Origin: Spirirestis rafaelensis WJT71-NPBG6
GTDB lineage: Bacteria > Cyanobacteriota > Cyanobacteriia > Cyanobacteriales > Nostocaceae
Direction of reading: 5' to 3'
Length of the DNA stretch: 64,000 bases
Assembly: GCA_019359015.1 (NCBI GenBank)
Contig: JAHHID010000011.1
Coordinates: forward strand, 60,815-124,814
Made by a program: the position numbers and the translations under genes. Below the pieces are notes generated by a model. The model was not told the DNA's origin. It searched no databases and saw nothing but the letters and a program-made list of their open reading frames with translations. This document shows positions 8,685-17,545 of the stretch, one piece after another; within the stretch, counting starts at the first letter, position 1; every line of letters starts with the position of its first letter.

Positions 8685-10126
8685 AATACTCCCCCTCGGT
8701 TTCGACTATAAGCCGCTATTTGATAAAGTCCAATGGGTATATAACCCATTAATTTGCAAATTCCTTTTGCTGTCTCCCTCTCCTGTCGAACATATTCATC
8801 TCCCAATAGCTTTGCTAATAATTCTAAGGCTCCATCTTCTGACAATCCACCTAATGGCAGTGGTGGATATGCTAACCCTGTATTTAGACGAGTGGTAATT
8901 AACACCTTAAACCGAGAACCTTTGGGTGGTAAATAGGGTTGAATTAGCTTCCAGTCTTTGACATCATCAAATATCAATAAAACTTTGCCAGCTTGCCAAT
9001 TCCGCCAACAATAAGCAACTTGACTTGCTGGGCTTAATCCATCCGGTCGCTTAAAGTTAGGTAAATTCACAACTCCAAACTCTACTAACTGGGTTCCCAA
9101 ATCAATACCTTGGGGATTTAACCAACAACACCCGCCAGAATAATCTTCTAAATATTGCCATGAGTATTGAATAGCTAACTCTGTTTTACCCACGCCACCT
9201 TGCCCAGTCACATCGGTAATAGCCACAATATCATTTGCTTGCAATAGCTGACGCAATTGTTCTATTTGCTCATCCCTGCCAACAAACTTACGAGCTTGAC
9301 TCTGTGGGATATTATGCGGGATATCAAACGGGTTGAAATGAAGTTTTTCAATATCTCCATCCGAACTACGAAAATAAAAATAAGTCGGCAGTTGTTTTTT
9401 ATCTAAACTGGTAAATCGCTGCTTAACTGCCTCGGTAACTTCTCTCATATTCGGGGGAAAATTCCCATTAGCTGCGGCAAAAGCCTCTCTCACAGCTTGA
9501 GAAAAGTATCCTGTTTTATTTTCAGAATTTACCTTAGCTTGCTCTCCTTCCCGCGTAGCCAGTAACACAAATTGTTGACTATCTTTATGTGGCTGACCGC
9601 TCAAAAAAGCTTTCCCACCTAAGTTAGTTGGTCTTCCCTTCGACTCTAAAACATAATTGGCACAGGCATCAATAATACAAATATGATTACGAATCTGAAA
9701 TTTATCAGAACCCAACAAAACTAATAAAGAATTAAAATCTAAATTCTGCCAATTCTGTTTATTTGCATCAGCACAAAGCAACCGACGCTCTCGTTCTGAG
9801 GTAATCAAACCATGTCCCGCCCAAAAAATGTAGAGTAAATCCCCCGACTTTGGGGATAAAAAGTTAGTCACAATATCGAAGATATTTTGCTCTGTTGCTA
9901 ACTCTACAGTTAATCCACATTCCCCAATTAACTGCTGATTTTCTTCCAGTGCTGATAAACATAACCGAATATTCTCCTTCGGTACACCATGCCGATGCAG
10001 CCAATGAGCAAATTTCAGCGCGTCATCGGCTGGCCCTCCACCTGGCACGTTCCAAGCAGTTTCGTGGTACTTTTCAATACCCACAATTAACCCAAATGTC
10101 CGCTCAGGTTTAGCCGGCAACTGCAT
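8678..10126 (-). CDS. Caspase-like (C14) protease with NB-ARC NTPase domain
   Basis: The 482-residue N-terminal part of a STAND-type signalling protein. Residues 8-250 form a caspase/orthocaspase fold with catalytic His105 (FWAGHG) and Cys155 (IIDACAN). Residues about 278-470 form NB-ARC: FVGRDEQ, Walker A GQGGVGKT (308-315), Walker B KVLLIFDDV (381-389), KVLITTR and the GYIPIGL GxP motif. The frame then ends abruptly (SRNRGGVLC, stop) while the TPR frame begins 7 bases earlier. One extra G in the G5 tract at 8691-8695 would fuse both into 1093 residues. Such proteins are proposed immune or programmed-death NTPases. Confidence 0.9.
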   Translation of the reverse strand: MQLPAKPERTFGLIVGIEKYHETAWNVPGGGPADDALKFAHWLHRHGVPKENIRLCLSALEENQQLIGECGLTVELATEQNIFDIVTNFLSPKSGDLLYIFWAGHGLITSERERRLLCADANKQNWQNLDFNSLLVLLGSDKFQIRNHICIIDACANYVLESKGRPTNLGGKAFLSGQPHKDSQQFVLLATREGEQAKVNSENKTGYFSQAVREAFAAANGNFPPNMREVTEAVKQRFTSLDKKQLPTYFYFRSSDGDIEKLHFNPFDIPHNIPQSQARKFVGRDEQIEQLRQLLQANDIVAITDVTGQGGVGKTELAIQYSWQYLEDYSGGCCWLNPQGIDLGTQLVEFGVVNLPNFKRPDGLSPASQVAYCWRNWQAGKVLLIFDDVKDWKLIQPYLPPKGSRFKVLITTRLNTGLAYPPLPLGGLSEDGALELLAKLLGDEYVRQERETAKGICKLMGYIPIGLYQIAAYSRNRGGVLC

Positions 10127-10360
10127 GATGATTTAGTTTCTCACCTCCTATGGAAAATAGCCTCGGAAACCTAACCCCCCTAGCCCCACGCCAGATGCTT
10201 CAAGCCGGGGAACCCGTCCAACGCACTGGCTCCCTTCCCTACAAGGGAATGGGGGTTTCAAAGCCTCTCTCCGTTTCGGGGAGAGGTTTGGAGAGGGGTT
10301 TATAGTATACTTTGCAACTTTTCAAACATCCTCTTAGTAAATCAGGTTTCAGGTGAGGTT
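10127..10360. repeat. Dispersed repeats upstream of the caspase gene
   Basis: Holds an inverted copy (about 10184-10233) of the element with ends AGCCA(C/G)TGCG...TGGCGTGG seen elsewhere, and a CCTCTCTCCG-TTT-CGGGGAGAGG hairpin. No ORF of note. Any promoter of the caspase gene should lie here. Confidence 0.4.
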
Positions 10361-10636
10361 TTGAGAATTTATGCAATAAATATATTGATTTCGGGTGGTC
10401 ATTTATTAAATTCGGGTGGTCATTTATTGAATTCGGATGGTCGTTTATTGAATTCGGGTGGTCATTTATTGATTTCGGGTGGTCGTTTATTGAATTCGGG
10501 TGGTCGTTTATTGAATTCGGGTGGTCGTTTATTGAATTCGGGTGGTCGTTTATTGAATTCGGGTGGTCGTTTATTGAATTCGGGTGGTCGTTTATTGAAT
10601 TCGGGTGGTCGTTTATTGAATTCAGGCAGTGGTTAA
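10361..10636 (+). repeat. 21-bp minisatellite, about 12 units
   Basis: Tandem 21-base units of the form GAATTCGGGTGGTCGTTTATT, with single-base variants in the first five. Because 21 is a multiple of three, it keeps a plus-strand frame open (NSGGRLL per unit) for 91 codons. I regard that frame as a by-product rather than a gene: it has no ribosome-binding site and no non-repetitive part. It lies between the hydrolase and caspase genes. Confidence 0.85.
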
Positions 10637-10696
10637 GGTGGGGTAAAACCCAGATTCTTGAACAACTTCAGACTTGTGTGTACACCGTAGCCTTTA

Positions 10697-10751
10697 CAAG
10701 GGGAGCCACTGCGCTATCGCGGGCAATGCCCGACTTAAAGCAAGTGGCGTG
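10697..10751. repeat. Copy of dispersed AGCCACTGC...GTGGCG element
   Basis: GGGAGCCACTGCGC, then a GCGGGCAATGCCCG palindrome, then CAAGTGGCGTG. The same ends recur at about 10184-10233, 20355-20404 and 47942-47991 with different centres. Confidence 0.5.
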
Positions 10752-10773
10752 AGGGTTAGGGTGGGGTAAACCA

Positions 10774-11952
10774 TTATGGCAACCTCGAAATAATCGCCTC
10801 CCAGGTTTTGGCATTTGTCCAATAAGCACCGTGGGAACGGGGAAATGGTTGTTTACTATCCACTACCACATCCTGCACTCTATCAGGGAAAATTTTCTTA
10901 CCAACGTAACTGAGAAAATCCCGTAAATCGTAGATATTCAACCATTCCGGGAAATGCTCTGGCAATAACTGCCCATATTCTAAGCTGTAGAGGGCGTTAA
11001 TCTCATATAAAAATGGTGCTTGGGAACCAACTGTAACCAATAATTCCACCTGAGACAACTGCTGCTGCACTAGCAAATCTACACAAGCGATACCTCCCAA
11101 GCTATGGGCGATTAAAACCACTGGCGGTTCTGCTTGGGCAATTTGTTCCTGGATAAACGCCCTGATTTTTTCACCCCGCGTCTGATACAACAAAATATCA
11201 CCAGGCATAGGCGAAATTTTATCAGTTAACTCAAGACGGTTTCCTCTGACATAATTTGTTCCACTGTGCTGCGCTAGTCCAACAAGTGGCTTTAATAACC
11301 AGCCACCCAATCCTAACTCCGCCTCTCCCAAAGCCAGAGTCAGCAATTCCACAACATTATCCCGCAATTGGGCATCGGTGAGTATGGGGGGAAATTTTTC
11401 TTGCTGTTCGCTAATAAACATTGCTTGAGCCACAACTGCTCTAGCTATTGGTGCATAATATTCACTCAAATCAGATTCGGAAACCGTAAGCAACGCTTGA
11501 TCATACGGTTCACTGTGGATAACCGCTTCTCGTGCTTGCTCAAATACCTCTGAAATTCCCGCCTCTTGCAACTTAGCTTGCAGTTGAGATGTCGGAGTAA
11601 AATTCGCCACACGAGATTTTAAAACATCCCCTGGTTCTTCCCCAAAGGGATTTCCTGACTCAATAGGTTTCAAAGACAATAGCCGCAATTCATACAAACA
11701 ATCTCGGTATAATTGCCCCCACAGTACAATCTCTGCGTCTTCTTCTTCCTGAGATAAAGCCAGTGTCGCATCTTCCAAGGGTACTGATGCGCGATTATCA
11801 TTGAACTTTGCACCAAATTCTACACCCCAAAGGCAGGGAGCAACCGTAATCTCAGGGCGTTGGGCGTGAATTTTTTCCTCAATGATCTTAAAGGTTTCCT
11901 GGTATTCAGGTTCCCTAATTCCTGTGCCATGTACAAATATTACAGTGGTCAT
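10774..11952 (-). CDS. Alpha/beta hydrolase-like protein (putative lipase/esterase)
   Basis: A 392-residue protein beginning TTVIFVHGTGIREPEYQ, which gives the HG oxyanion-hole motif. It has the nucleophile elbow VLIAHSLGGIACVDLL (Ser in HSLGG) and a late SHGAYWTNAKTWEAI segment that could supply the catalytic His. This is the lipase/serine-esterase fold; the substrate is unknown. There is no signal peptide, so a cytoplasmic location is likely. It lies upstream of the caspase/NB-ARC gene on the same strand, but 647 bases of repeats separate them. Co-function as effector and sensor is a guess from proximity only. Confidence 0.75.
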   Translation of the reverse strand: MTTVIFVHGTGIREPEYQETFKIIEEKIHAQRPEITVAPCLWGVEFGAKFNDNRASVPLEDATLALSQEEEDAEIVLWGQLYRDCLYELRLLSLKPIESGNPFGEEPGDVLKSRVANFTPTSQLQAKLQEAGISEVFEQAREAVIHSEPYDQALLTVSESDLSEYYAPIARAVVAQAMFISEQQEKFPPILTDAQLRDNVVELLTLALGEAELGLGGWLLKPLVGLAQHSGTNYVRGNRLELTDKISPMPGDILLYQTRGEKIRAFIQEQIAQAEPPVVLIAHSLGGIACVDLLVQQQLSQVELLVTVGSQAPFLYEINALYSLEYGQLLPEHFPEWLNIYDLRDFLSYVGKKIFPDRVQDVVVDSKQPFPRSHGAYWTNAKTWEAIISRLP

Positions 11953-12081
11953 TTTTATTTAGCGATGCCTGGGTTAGGCTACGCCTACGCTAAGTTTATC
12001 TCTGTATTATTTACGACCACGTTCTTTCATACAAGTTCAGTTATTACAAAGAACGAAACACTACTTTTTTTGGATAGAAAG

Positions 12082-12256
12082 CGCGATCGCATCTACTAGA
12101 GTGCAGGTTACAAAAGTGTGATCGCTTAAAAATGAATATTTTTTGGCTGAAATTTTATCTATAAAATAAATATCTCTGATGAACAGTGGAATAAGCGATC
12201 GCAAAGCTTGGCGATCGCGTCTACTAAATTGCAGGTTACAGGAGTGCGATCGCTTA
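12082..12256. repeat. Pair of 46-bp direct repeats bounded by HIP1 sites
   Basis: Copies at 12082-12128 and 12211-12256 share GCGATCGC-[A/G]TCTACTA, then TGCAGGTTACA, then GTG[T/C]GATCGCTTA. Both ends carry the HIP1 palindrome or a one-base variant. No coding content is evident. Confidence 0.6.
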
Positions 12257-12600
12257 TGTGAGTTATATGGTGTAAAAGGCAGGCGTTGTTCTCTTTTCTT
12301 ATGTCCAAATTTGTAAGATGTAACCTATAAAGTTTTCGTGAGATTGCAAAGTAACGAATTACTAAATTTTTGCAGATAAAGTGCGGATGATTGAGAGAAT
12401 GAGCGCTATTGGATTTGATATTTTGGACAAAATCAGAGATGAAAAGTTTAGGAGGAATGGAAGCCACTAAATGAATATGGTTTTCCACGCCACCAATTGC
12501 ATGGATAATGCTACCCAGTTCATCGGATTTGCCAATAATATAACCATAAAGTTGGGTTTCGCGATCGCAAGTAATTAACGGCTGACGTTCTGTAACCGTT
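12159..12600 (-). pseudogene. Remnant of an IS200/REP-type Y1 transposase
   Basis: Reading the minus strand from about 12600: ACGTCAGCCG..., then GYIIGKSDELGSIIHAIGG, then VENHIHLVASIPPKLFISDF and VQNIKSNSAHSLNH. NHIHLV is the HUH metal-binding motif of IS200-family TnpA, and the surrounding sequence is family-typical. The N-terminal part and the region with the catalytic Tyr are degraded: downstream of SLNHPHF the frame no longer resembles the family. An in-frame ATG gives a 109-codon ORF, but it lacks the complete domain. No TnpB and no intact ends were seen. Confidence 0.65.
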
Positions 12601-12855
12601 CAGGGGGTGCAAAAACGATACAAAACAGAACGACATTGAATCAAACGATGAAGTAATAAAATTAAGCAGCTTTTAAAAGGGAGCATCCCAGTTTTTATTC
12701 TGCCAAAAAAGGTAAATAAAGCATGAGAAGTCTATCAGATTATTTATCGCTATAATCTAGTTTCAATATCTCCCTTGTTTCTTCTAATTCGAGTCTCAGC
12801 CTTTTTTTACAACTTTTTCAACCCGTCGAACTTGCATTAAAGTAGAGAGGTACTT

Positions 12856-13791
12856 ATGACTCAATTACTTACCATTGCTATTCCGACTTACAACCGTGCA
12901 AATTTACTCGACCAACAACTGGCATGGTTAGCTTCGTCAATTAAAGGTTTTGAATCTGTGTGTGAAATTGTTATTTCTGACAATTGTTCAACCGATGATA
13001 CGTCAAAGGTTGTCGAAAAATGGCAATCTGCTTTTCATCAAACAAGATTTGAATATAAGAAAAATCAAGAAAATATCGGTGCAGTGAGAAACATCGCTTC
13101 TTGTATTCAATTCGCTAAAAGCAAATTCGTTTGGACAATTAGTGATGATGACAAAATTTTTGATAACTCCATAGCATACATAGTTAAGTCTTTAACCGAA
13201 GATCCAGATTTAGGATTAATCATTCTAAATTTCTCCAAAAGTGATGCGAAAACAGGTCAAATTTTGGAACAGCGTTGCTTTGATATTGAGACGGATTTAA
13301 TGAGTTCAAACGGTAAAGAAGTGTTTGAAATTTGTGTAGAACAAAGTACTGGAGGGGTAGGGTTGACAACAGCTTTAGTATACAAAACAGATTTGGCGAA
13401 ATCTGCTATAGCAAGTTGGAATTATGGTTTAAATAACTTGGCAGTTCAAATATATTGGACTGCTTTTTGCGCTTCCAAAGCTAGTGCTTTAGTTACTAAA
13501 GATAATTATTTGGAATGTGTTGCAGGCACTCATTATTTTATGCAAAAGCCCAAGCTTCTAGTCACATTAGAATATGCAGATATACCTGAAGTGATGCTCA
13601 AACTTAGGGAAATAGGATTTTCTAATAGTTTTAGTCGGAAAATGCTTGTCACGTGCTTTGCCAAGTTTAATTGGAGAGTCTTTGTGGGAGCCTTAAGAAG
13701 ATGGCCTGTTGTAGCCGTTCAAGCAATCAGTCGTTACCTAAGTTATGTGTACTTATCTACCGTCAGATCTTCCAGGGCAAACGCATCTTAA
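12856..13791 (+). CDS. Family 2 glycosyltransferase
   Basis: A 311-residue protein with the GT2 nucleotide-sugar fold: LTIAIPTYNRANLLDQQL at the N-terminus, EIVISDNCSTDDTSKVV, and the divalent-metal DDD motif in WTISDDDKIFDN (about 93-104). The C-terminal third is helical and basic, without clear transmembrane helices. It probably transfers a sugar to a surface polysaccharide or lipid; donor and acceptor are unknown. It stands alone on the plus strand, 13 kb away from the glycan cluster, next to an IS200 relic, so it may be a displaced accessory gene. A strong hairpin follows at 13981-14017. Confidence 0.85.
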   Translation: MTQLLTIAIPTYNRANLLDQQLAWLASSIKGFESVCEIVISDNCSTDDTSKVVEKWQSAFHQTRFEYKKNQENIGAVRNIASCIQFAKSKFVWTISDDDKIFDNSIAYIVKSLTEDPDLGLIILNFSKSDAKTGQILEQRCFDIETDLMSSNGKEVFEICVEQSTGGVGLTTALVYKTDLAKSAIASWNYGLNNLAVQIYWTAFCASKASALVTKDNYLECVAGTHYFMQKPKLLVTLEYADIPEVMLKLREIGFSNSFSRKMLVTCFAKFNWRVFVGALRRWPVVAVQAISRYLSYVYLSTVRSSRANAS

Positions 13792-13980
13792 TTTAACGTG
13801 GCGGCAAATGATGCTTGATAGAGTGAATAAATTAAAGTCTTTTAATAACTCACATATCCACTTGAAGCAATAGCAAGTGGGTGTGAAGATTCTGAGCAAA
13901 AATTTAAGTCTGATTACCAATAAATACTTAAGATAAAATAGTCCTAACTGTAGTGTTAGCACATAAGCATAGTCAATTAT

Positions 13981-14017
13981 GGTCGGAATAAGCCAGCAAG
14001 GCTGGCTTATTCCGACC
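13981..14017. terminator. Perfect 17-bp hairpin between convergent genes
   Basis: GGTCGGAATAAGCCAGC, loop AAG, then the exact complement GCTGGCTTATTCCGACC. It lies between convergent genes (GT2 plus, Uma2 minus), so it could stop transcription in both directions. It lacks a clear T-tract, so an alternative is a mobile palindromic repeat. Confidence 0.6.
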
Positions 14018-14094
14018 CTCTACCGTGCATGATTATCATCTTGGAATTCATTCCCAGGCAGGTAGACTCAACCAAATGCGAAACCACCCAAAAA

Positions 14095-14658
14095 TCAAAT
14101 TAATTCTGCCTCTTCAAAAATCTGCCTGACTGTTAATTCCAAACCAGGAAGAAGCGCATCAACAATCGGCGTAGTATCTGTATAAACTTGACTTGAATCA
14201 GCCGAGAAAAACACTTTAATATTTATCGCTTCCGGATCTACAATCCAAACTCGTGACACTCCAGCCGCAAAATAATCCTTACCTTTGTCTTCAAATTCCT
14301 TCATTGTTTGGTCTGGAGAGATAATTTCAATTACCAATTCCGGAATTGCTGGACAAGCTTCATTACGTTTCCAGCTTTTGGGCAATCGTTCATAAGAAAT
14401 ATACGTCACATCGGGTAAAGGTGCCCAATCTTTACCCTGACGATTTAATAGAATTGCCCATTCTGAACCGACTCTACCTTTACCTTTGCACCAAGTATGT
14501 ATAAGGATTAATAAAGCTCTTTGCAAAGTTGAATGAAAATATTTTGGTGACACTTTTGCTACTGCATAACCATCAACAAACTCATAGTTTACATCTCCTT
14601 CAGGAAGCGCCAGAAATTCTTCCAAGGTGAGTTGTTTTTCTATGCTGACCTTAACCAT
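14095..14658 (-). CDS. Uma2-family (DUF820) putative restriction-like endonuclease
   Basis: Uma2 proteins have a PD-(D/E)XK nuclease-like fold and are greatly multiplied in cyanobacteria; their cellular role is not established. This 187-residue copy shows LTLEEFLALPE, EFVDGYAV, the PLPDVTYIS strand with the catalytic-type Asp, and PELVIEIISPDQTMKEFEDK with Glu and Lys in the expected places. It is intact and of usual length. It lies 27 bases downstream of plsY on the same strand. At least two Uma2 relics and one more intact copy occur in this window. Confidence 0.88.
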   Translation of the reverse strand: MVKVSIEKQLTLEEFLALPEGDVNYEFVDGYAVAKVSPKYFHSTLQRALLILIHTWCKGKGRVGSEWAILLNRQGKDWAPLPDVTYISYERLPKSWKRNEACPAIPELVIEIISPDQTMKEFEDKGKDYFAAGVSRVWIVDPEAINIKVFFSADSSQVYTDTTPIVDALLPGLELTVRQIFEEAELI

Positions 14659-14685
14659 GAGATGGTTCCTCCCAAGTTAAAATAC

Positions 14686-15384
14686 TTAAGTTGTTCCAGC
14701 CGAATTTAAACTTTCTTCTGCTTCTACTTGCACCTTCTGCCCGATTTTTGGTTCAGTACCAGCAAACAAACGCTCAATATTAGCGCGGTGGCGCAAAATT
14801 ACATACAACCCACCAGCTACACCAAACAAAATGTAGGGTAAGGGTTGATGCAAAAGTGTCATGAAAATTGGAACAGCTACAGCACCGACAATCGAACTCA
14901 AAGACACAATCCGCGATATTGCAATTACAACCGCAAACACCCCCGCTGTAGCCAAACCTATTTGCCAATTCATCGCCAATAAAATACCTAAACTGATAGC
15001 AACTGACTTACCACCAGTAAACCCTAAGAAAATTGATTTACTGTGTCCTAATATCGCTGCTAACCCAACTAAAGTTACTATCCACGGTTGCCATAAATTC
15101 GCATCTACCGTTGGGGGTATAAAGTTTTGTAAAGGCGCATAGTTAAATAATGAGTAAGCGAGAGCGATCGCTAATACTCCCTTGAAAGCATCAATCAGTA
15201 AAACGATCGCTCCTGGGACTTTACCCAAAGTTCTTAACACATTAGTTGCCCCAGTTGAACCAGAACCAACTGCGCGAATATCAATACCTTTCAATTGCTT
15301 GACTGCGATGTAACCCGTGGGAAACGAACCCAGCAGGTAAGCTACAATCACAATCCCTCCGCACAAAGTCAACCAAATAGCCAT
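14686..15384 (-). CDS. plsY: Glycerol-3-phosphate acyltransferase PlsY
   Basis: Transfers acyl groups from acyl-phosphate to glycerol-3-phosphate, the first step of membrane lipid synthesis, in the cytoplasmic membrane. The 232-residue protein has the five-helix PlsY pattern and its loop motifs: GSFPTGYI, AVGSGSTGATNVLRTLGK and LGHSKSIFLGFTGGKSVA. The C-terminal ~25 residues are hydrophilic. It follows the DUF3086 gene on the same strand (92-base gap), a pairing I recall from other cyanobacteria. Confidence 0.95.
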   Translation of the reverse strand: MAIWLTLCGGIVIVAYLLGSFPTGYIAVKQLKGIDIRAVGSGSTGATNVLRTLGKVPGAIVLLIDAFKGVLAIALAYSLFNYAPLQNFIPPTVDANLWQPWIVTLVGLAAILGHSKSIFLGFTGGKSVAISLGILLAMNWQIGLATAGVFAVVIAISRIVSLSSIVGAVAVPIFMTLLHQPLPYILFGVAGGLYVILRHRANIERLFAGTEPKIGQKVQVEAEESLNSAGTT

Positions 15385-15476
15385 ATAAATTCAAAATTCA
15401 AAATTCAAAATTCAAAATGAGGAGGAGTTTAGTTCTCAAAAACAACTTTAAACTCCTAACTGCTAATTCCTAACTC

Positions 15477-16754
15477 TTAAAAGTCATCATCAAGATTTCG
15501 CATCATTTTCGGGTCAGGTGCAAACGCTAACCAAAGAGGAAATTGTAGCAGTCCTAAACTGATTTGCTCTTCAGAATCGTCAATTATGATTAAGGGTAGT
15601 TGATTTGCTTTCGTCAAGCGTTCGGCTTTTTGCGCCAGCGCTTCAGGTGTCTCAAACAATACCACGCCTCTGTCGGGTCCAAAATCTGGGCGACCGATTC
15701 CTAAACAATCTTGCAAGCCGCGCCGCCAATCACCTAAGCGCTCTGGTGTATTTGCTAATACCAAAGTGCGAATGCGATCGCCATACAATTTATGTAATAT
15801 CGAAATCACCGCCGAGGAAATCAAAATATTTTGCAAGCGACTACCCATCGTCCGCAAAGCACCGCGTCCCCCTTGGCTGAAAAACCAGTTAGAAACTCGT
15901 TCGGCGTGTACCGGCTCAAAAGTGCGGCGCAATTGCCAAGCAGGTCCATAATAATCTGGTTTGGTACGGTATTGGTCAATTAAGCGGCGAATTTGCTTTG
16001 TGGTATCTTGAAACTGTTGTTGGGCAAATTGAGGCGTTCCTGGCTGAACATCTACTGGTTTAGCTTCTTTTACAGCTACTTTTTCTCGTTCTCTAACAGT
16101 CGGCATTAATTGCAACTGCTCTGCTGCTGATGCCAAATCCTGTAAACTACCAGTGAGATAGTCTTTAAAACCCTGTACGCGGATTGCTAAATCTTGAGAA
16201 GCACCTGCAAAAGTAGTTCGCATCTCGTTGCGGATGCGTTCTTGACGCCTTTCCAACTGTTCTACAGAAATTTGCAGTGTTTGTTTGCGTTGTTCTAATT
16301 GCGTCAAAGCTTCTTGCACTACTTTCCCCATAGTTACTTGGGTATCACTCACCTGTGCTTGAAGCGTTTTGTAAAAAACTTGCAAGTTAGCTATTTCTTC
16401 TTTGAGCGCTTGTTCAGTACGTTGCAACTCTACTATTCGTTGCGCTGTTTCCTCTATAAGGGAATTATTTTTTGATGCTTCTATTTGTGACTCTAGCGCG
16501 GTAGTTTGGGCTTCTAATCCTAATACCTCAGCAGATGCTTGTGTGGACTCAACAGTAAGATTTTGCGTTTGTAGATCTTTAGATGGCTGCAAATAAGTTG
16601 AGTTTTCTTGTGTTTGGGATATGTAACTTTGTGCTTTTTCACCCAGCGACTCAACAGGTGAGTTTTGTGGATGTTCAACTACAGGACTTTGTTCTTGTTT
16701 TTCCATTAATGACTCATTAATAGGTTTTGGAGTTTGAGATTCCTCAGGGTTCAT
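15477..16754 (-). CDS. DUF3086 domain protein
   Basis: A cyanobacterium-specific protein of unknown function. The first ~80 residues are Gln/Glu/Ser-rich. Residues about 85-190 form a long coiled coil (QRIVELQRTEQALKEEIANL, LERRQERIRNEMRTTF). The C-terminal domain carries KPDYYGPAWQLRRTFEPVHA, SNWFFSQGGRGALRTMGSRL, GVVLFETPEALAQKAERL and PLIIIDDSEEQISLGLLQFP, which I recognise as DUF3086. I prefer the ATG at 16754 (MNPEESQTP) over one 15 codons upstream, because the upstream segment looks unrelated. It lies between DUF3119 and plsY, so a membrane-lipid or envelope role is plausible but unproven. Confidence 0.85.
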   Translation of the reverse strand: MNPEESQTPKPINESLMEKQEQSPVVEHPQNSPVESLGEKAQSYISQTQENSTYLQPSKDLQTQNLTVESTQASAEVLGLEAQTTALESQIEASKNNSLIEETAQRIVELQRTEQALKEEIANLQVFYKTLQAQVSDTQVTMGKVVQEALTQLEQRKQTLQISVEQLERRQERIRNEMRTTFAGASQDLAIRVQGFKDYLTGSLQDLASAAEQLQLMPTVREREKVAVKEAKPVDVQPGTPQFAQQQFQDTTKQIRRLIDQYRTKPDYYGPAWQLRRTFEPVHAERVSNWFFSQGGRGALRTMGSRLQNILISSAVISILHKLYGDRIRTLVLANTPERLGDWRRGLQDCLGIGRPDFGPDRGVVLFETPEALAQKAERLTKANQLPLIIIDDSEEQISLGLLQFPLWLAFAPDPKMMRNLDDDF

Positions 16755-16807
16755 AAAAAATAGTGCAATATATAACTTTGGTGAAATATTACAATTCACT
16801 TGCGATC

Positions 16808-16912
16808 GCGCGTCAGGAGTCAGAAGTTAGAAGTCAGGAGTCAGAAGTTAGAAGTCAGGAGTCAGAAGTTAGAAGTCAGGAGTCAGAAGTTAGAAGTCAG
16901 GAGTCAGGAGTT
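16808..16912. repeat. Heptamer-based short tandem repeats (STRR)
   Basis: Four to five tandem copies of a 21-base unit made of three heptamers (GTCAGAA, GTTAGAA, GTCAGGA). This is the classical STRR style of filamentous cyanobacteria. It is followed by looser GGACTGTGGAC/GACTATTGAC repeats to about 17030. Confidence 0.85.
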
Positions 16913-17025
16913 AAAATATTAACTTTTTCACTATGAACTGTGGACTACGAACTGTGGACTGTGGACTTGTTGACTACCGACTATTGACTTTTTCACAATC
17001 AACTATGGAATGTGGACTCTTGACT

Positions 17026-17433
17026 TTAAGTGCGTGGACAACGTTCTTCCAGACAAGTTTTCAGGGTGTTGGGGTCAAATATAATCGGCAAAAAGTGAAT
17101 ACTTTTGACTTCTTTAAAGTAAAACAATATAGGAACCCCATTCCAGAAGATACGCCAATTTTGCCATTCCTGGTAAGGAAAACGGCGAATTAGTTTTTCA
17201 CCTCTGTAAATATCTAAGTCTGTGGCGGTAAATTGTAGACGCAGGGTTACTGCTTGAAACATGAGAAACAAGCCAAACAGGGCGATCGCACCTCCGGCTA
17301 TCGGTTGCACCAAAATCAGTGGAATGGCAGCAATAACCAACACTACAGGTATATTGTAACTAGGCTTTAATTCTACGGTTGATGCCGCGTTAGGAGCATA
17401 AGTTCTGGTCACAGTTTCAAATCCTGCGTTCAT
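17026..17433 (-). CDS. DUF3119 family protein
   Basis: A 135-residue cyanobacterial/plastid protein of unknown function. Two hydrophobic segments (about 27-42 and 44-62) are followed by a soluble PH-like part with FTATDLDIYRGEKLIRRFPY, WQNWRIFWNGVPILFYF and a C-terminal HFLPIIFDPNTLKTCLEE. The W-x-x-F-W-x-G-x-P-I-L-F-Y-F-K-E motif is what I use to recognise the family. It lies between the MlaE permease gene and DUF3086 on the same strand, which links it to lipid transport by context only. Confidence 0.85.
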   Translation of the reverse strand: MNAGFETVTRTYAPNAASTVELKPSYNIPVVLVIAAIPLILVQPIAGGAIALFGLFLMFQAVTLRLQFTATDLDIYRGEKLIRRFPYQEWQNWRIFWNGVPILFYFKEVKSIHFLPIIFDPNTLKTCLEERCPRT

Positions 17434-17545
17434 TTAGTAGACATTATTCATATTCTAGAAGTTAGGGGGTTAAGAGGCGCGGAGTTATAATCTTAACTCC
17501 TCACTTTGCGCCTTATAACTGTTTGTGGCGCAGCGACTAGAACCC

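Noticed and set aside
10361..10636. A 91-residue protein made of NSGGRLL repeats
   Set aside because: The frame consists only of minisatellite units with no unique part or start signal, so it is recorded as a repeat.
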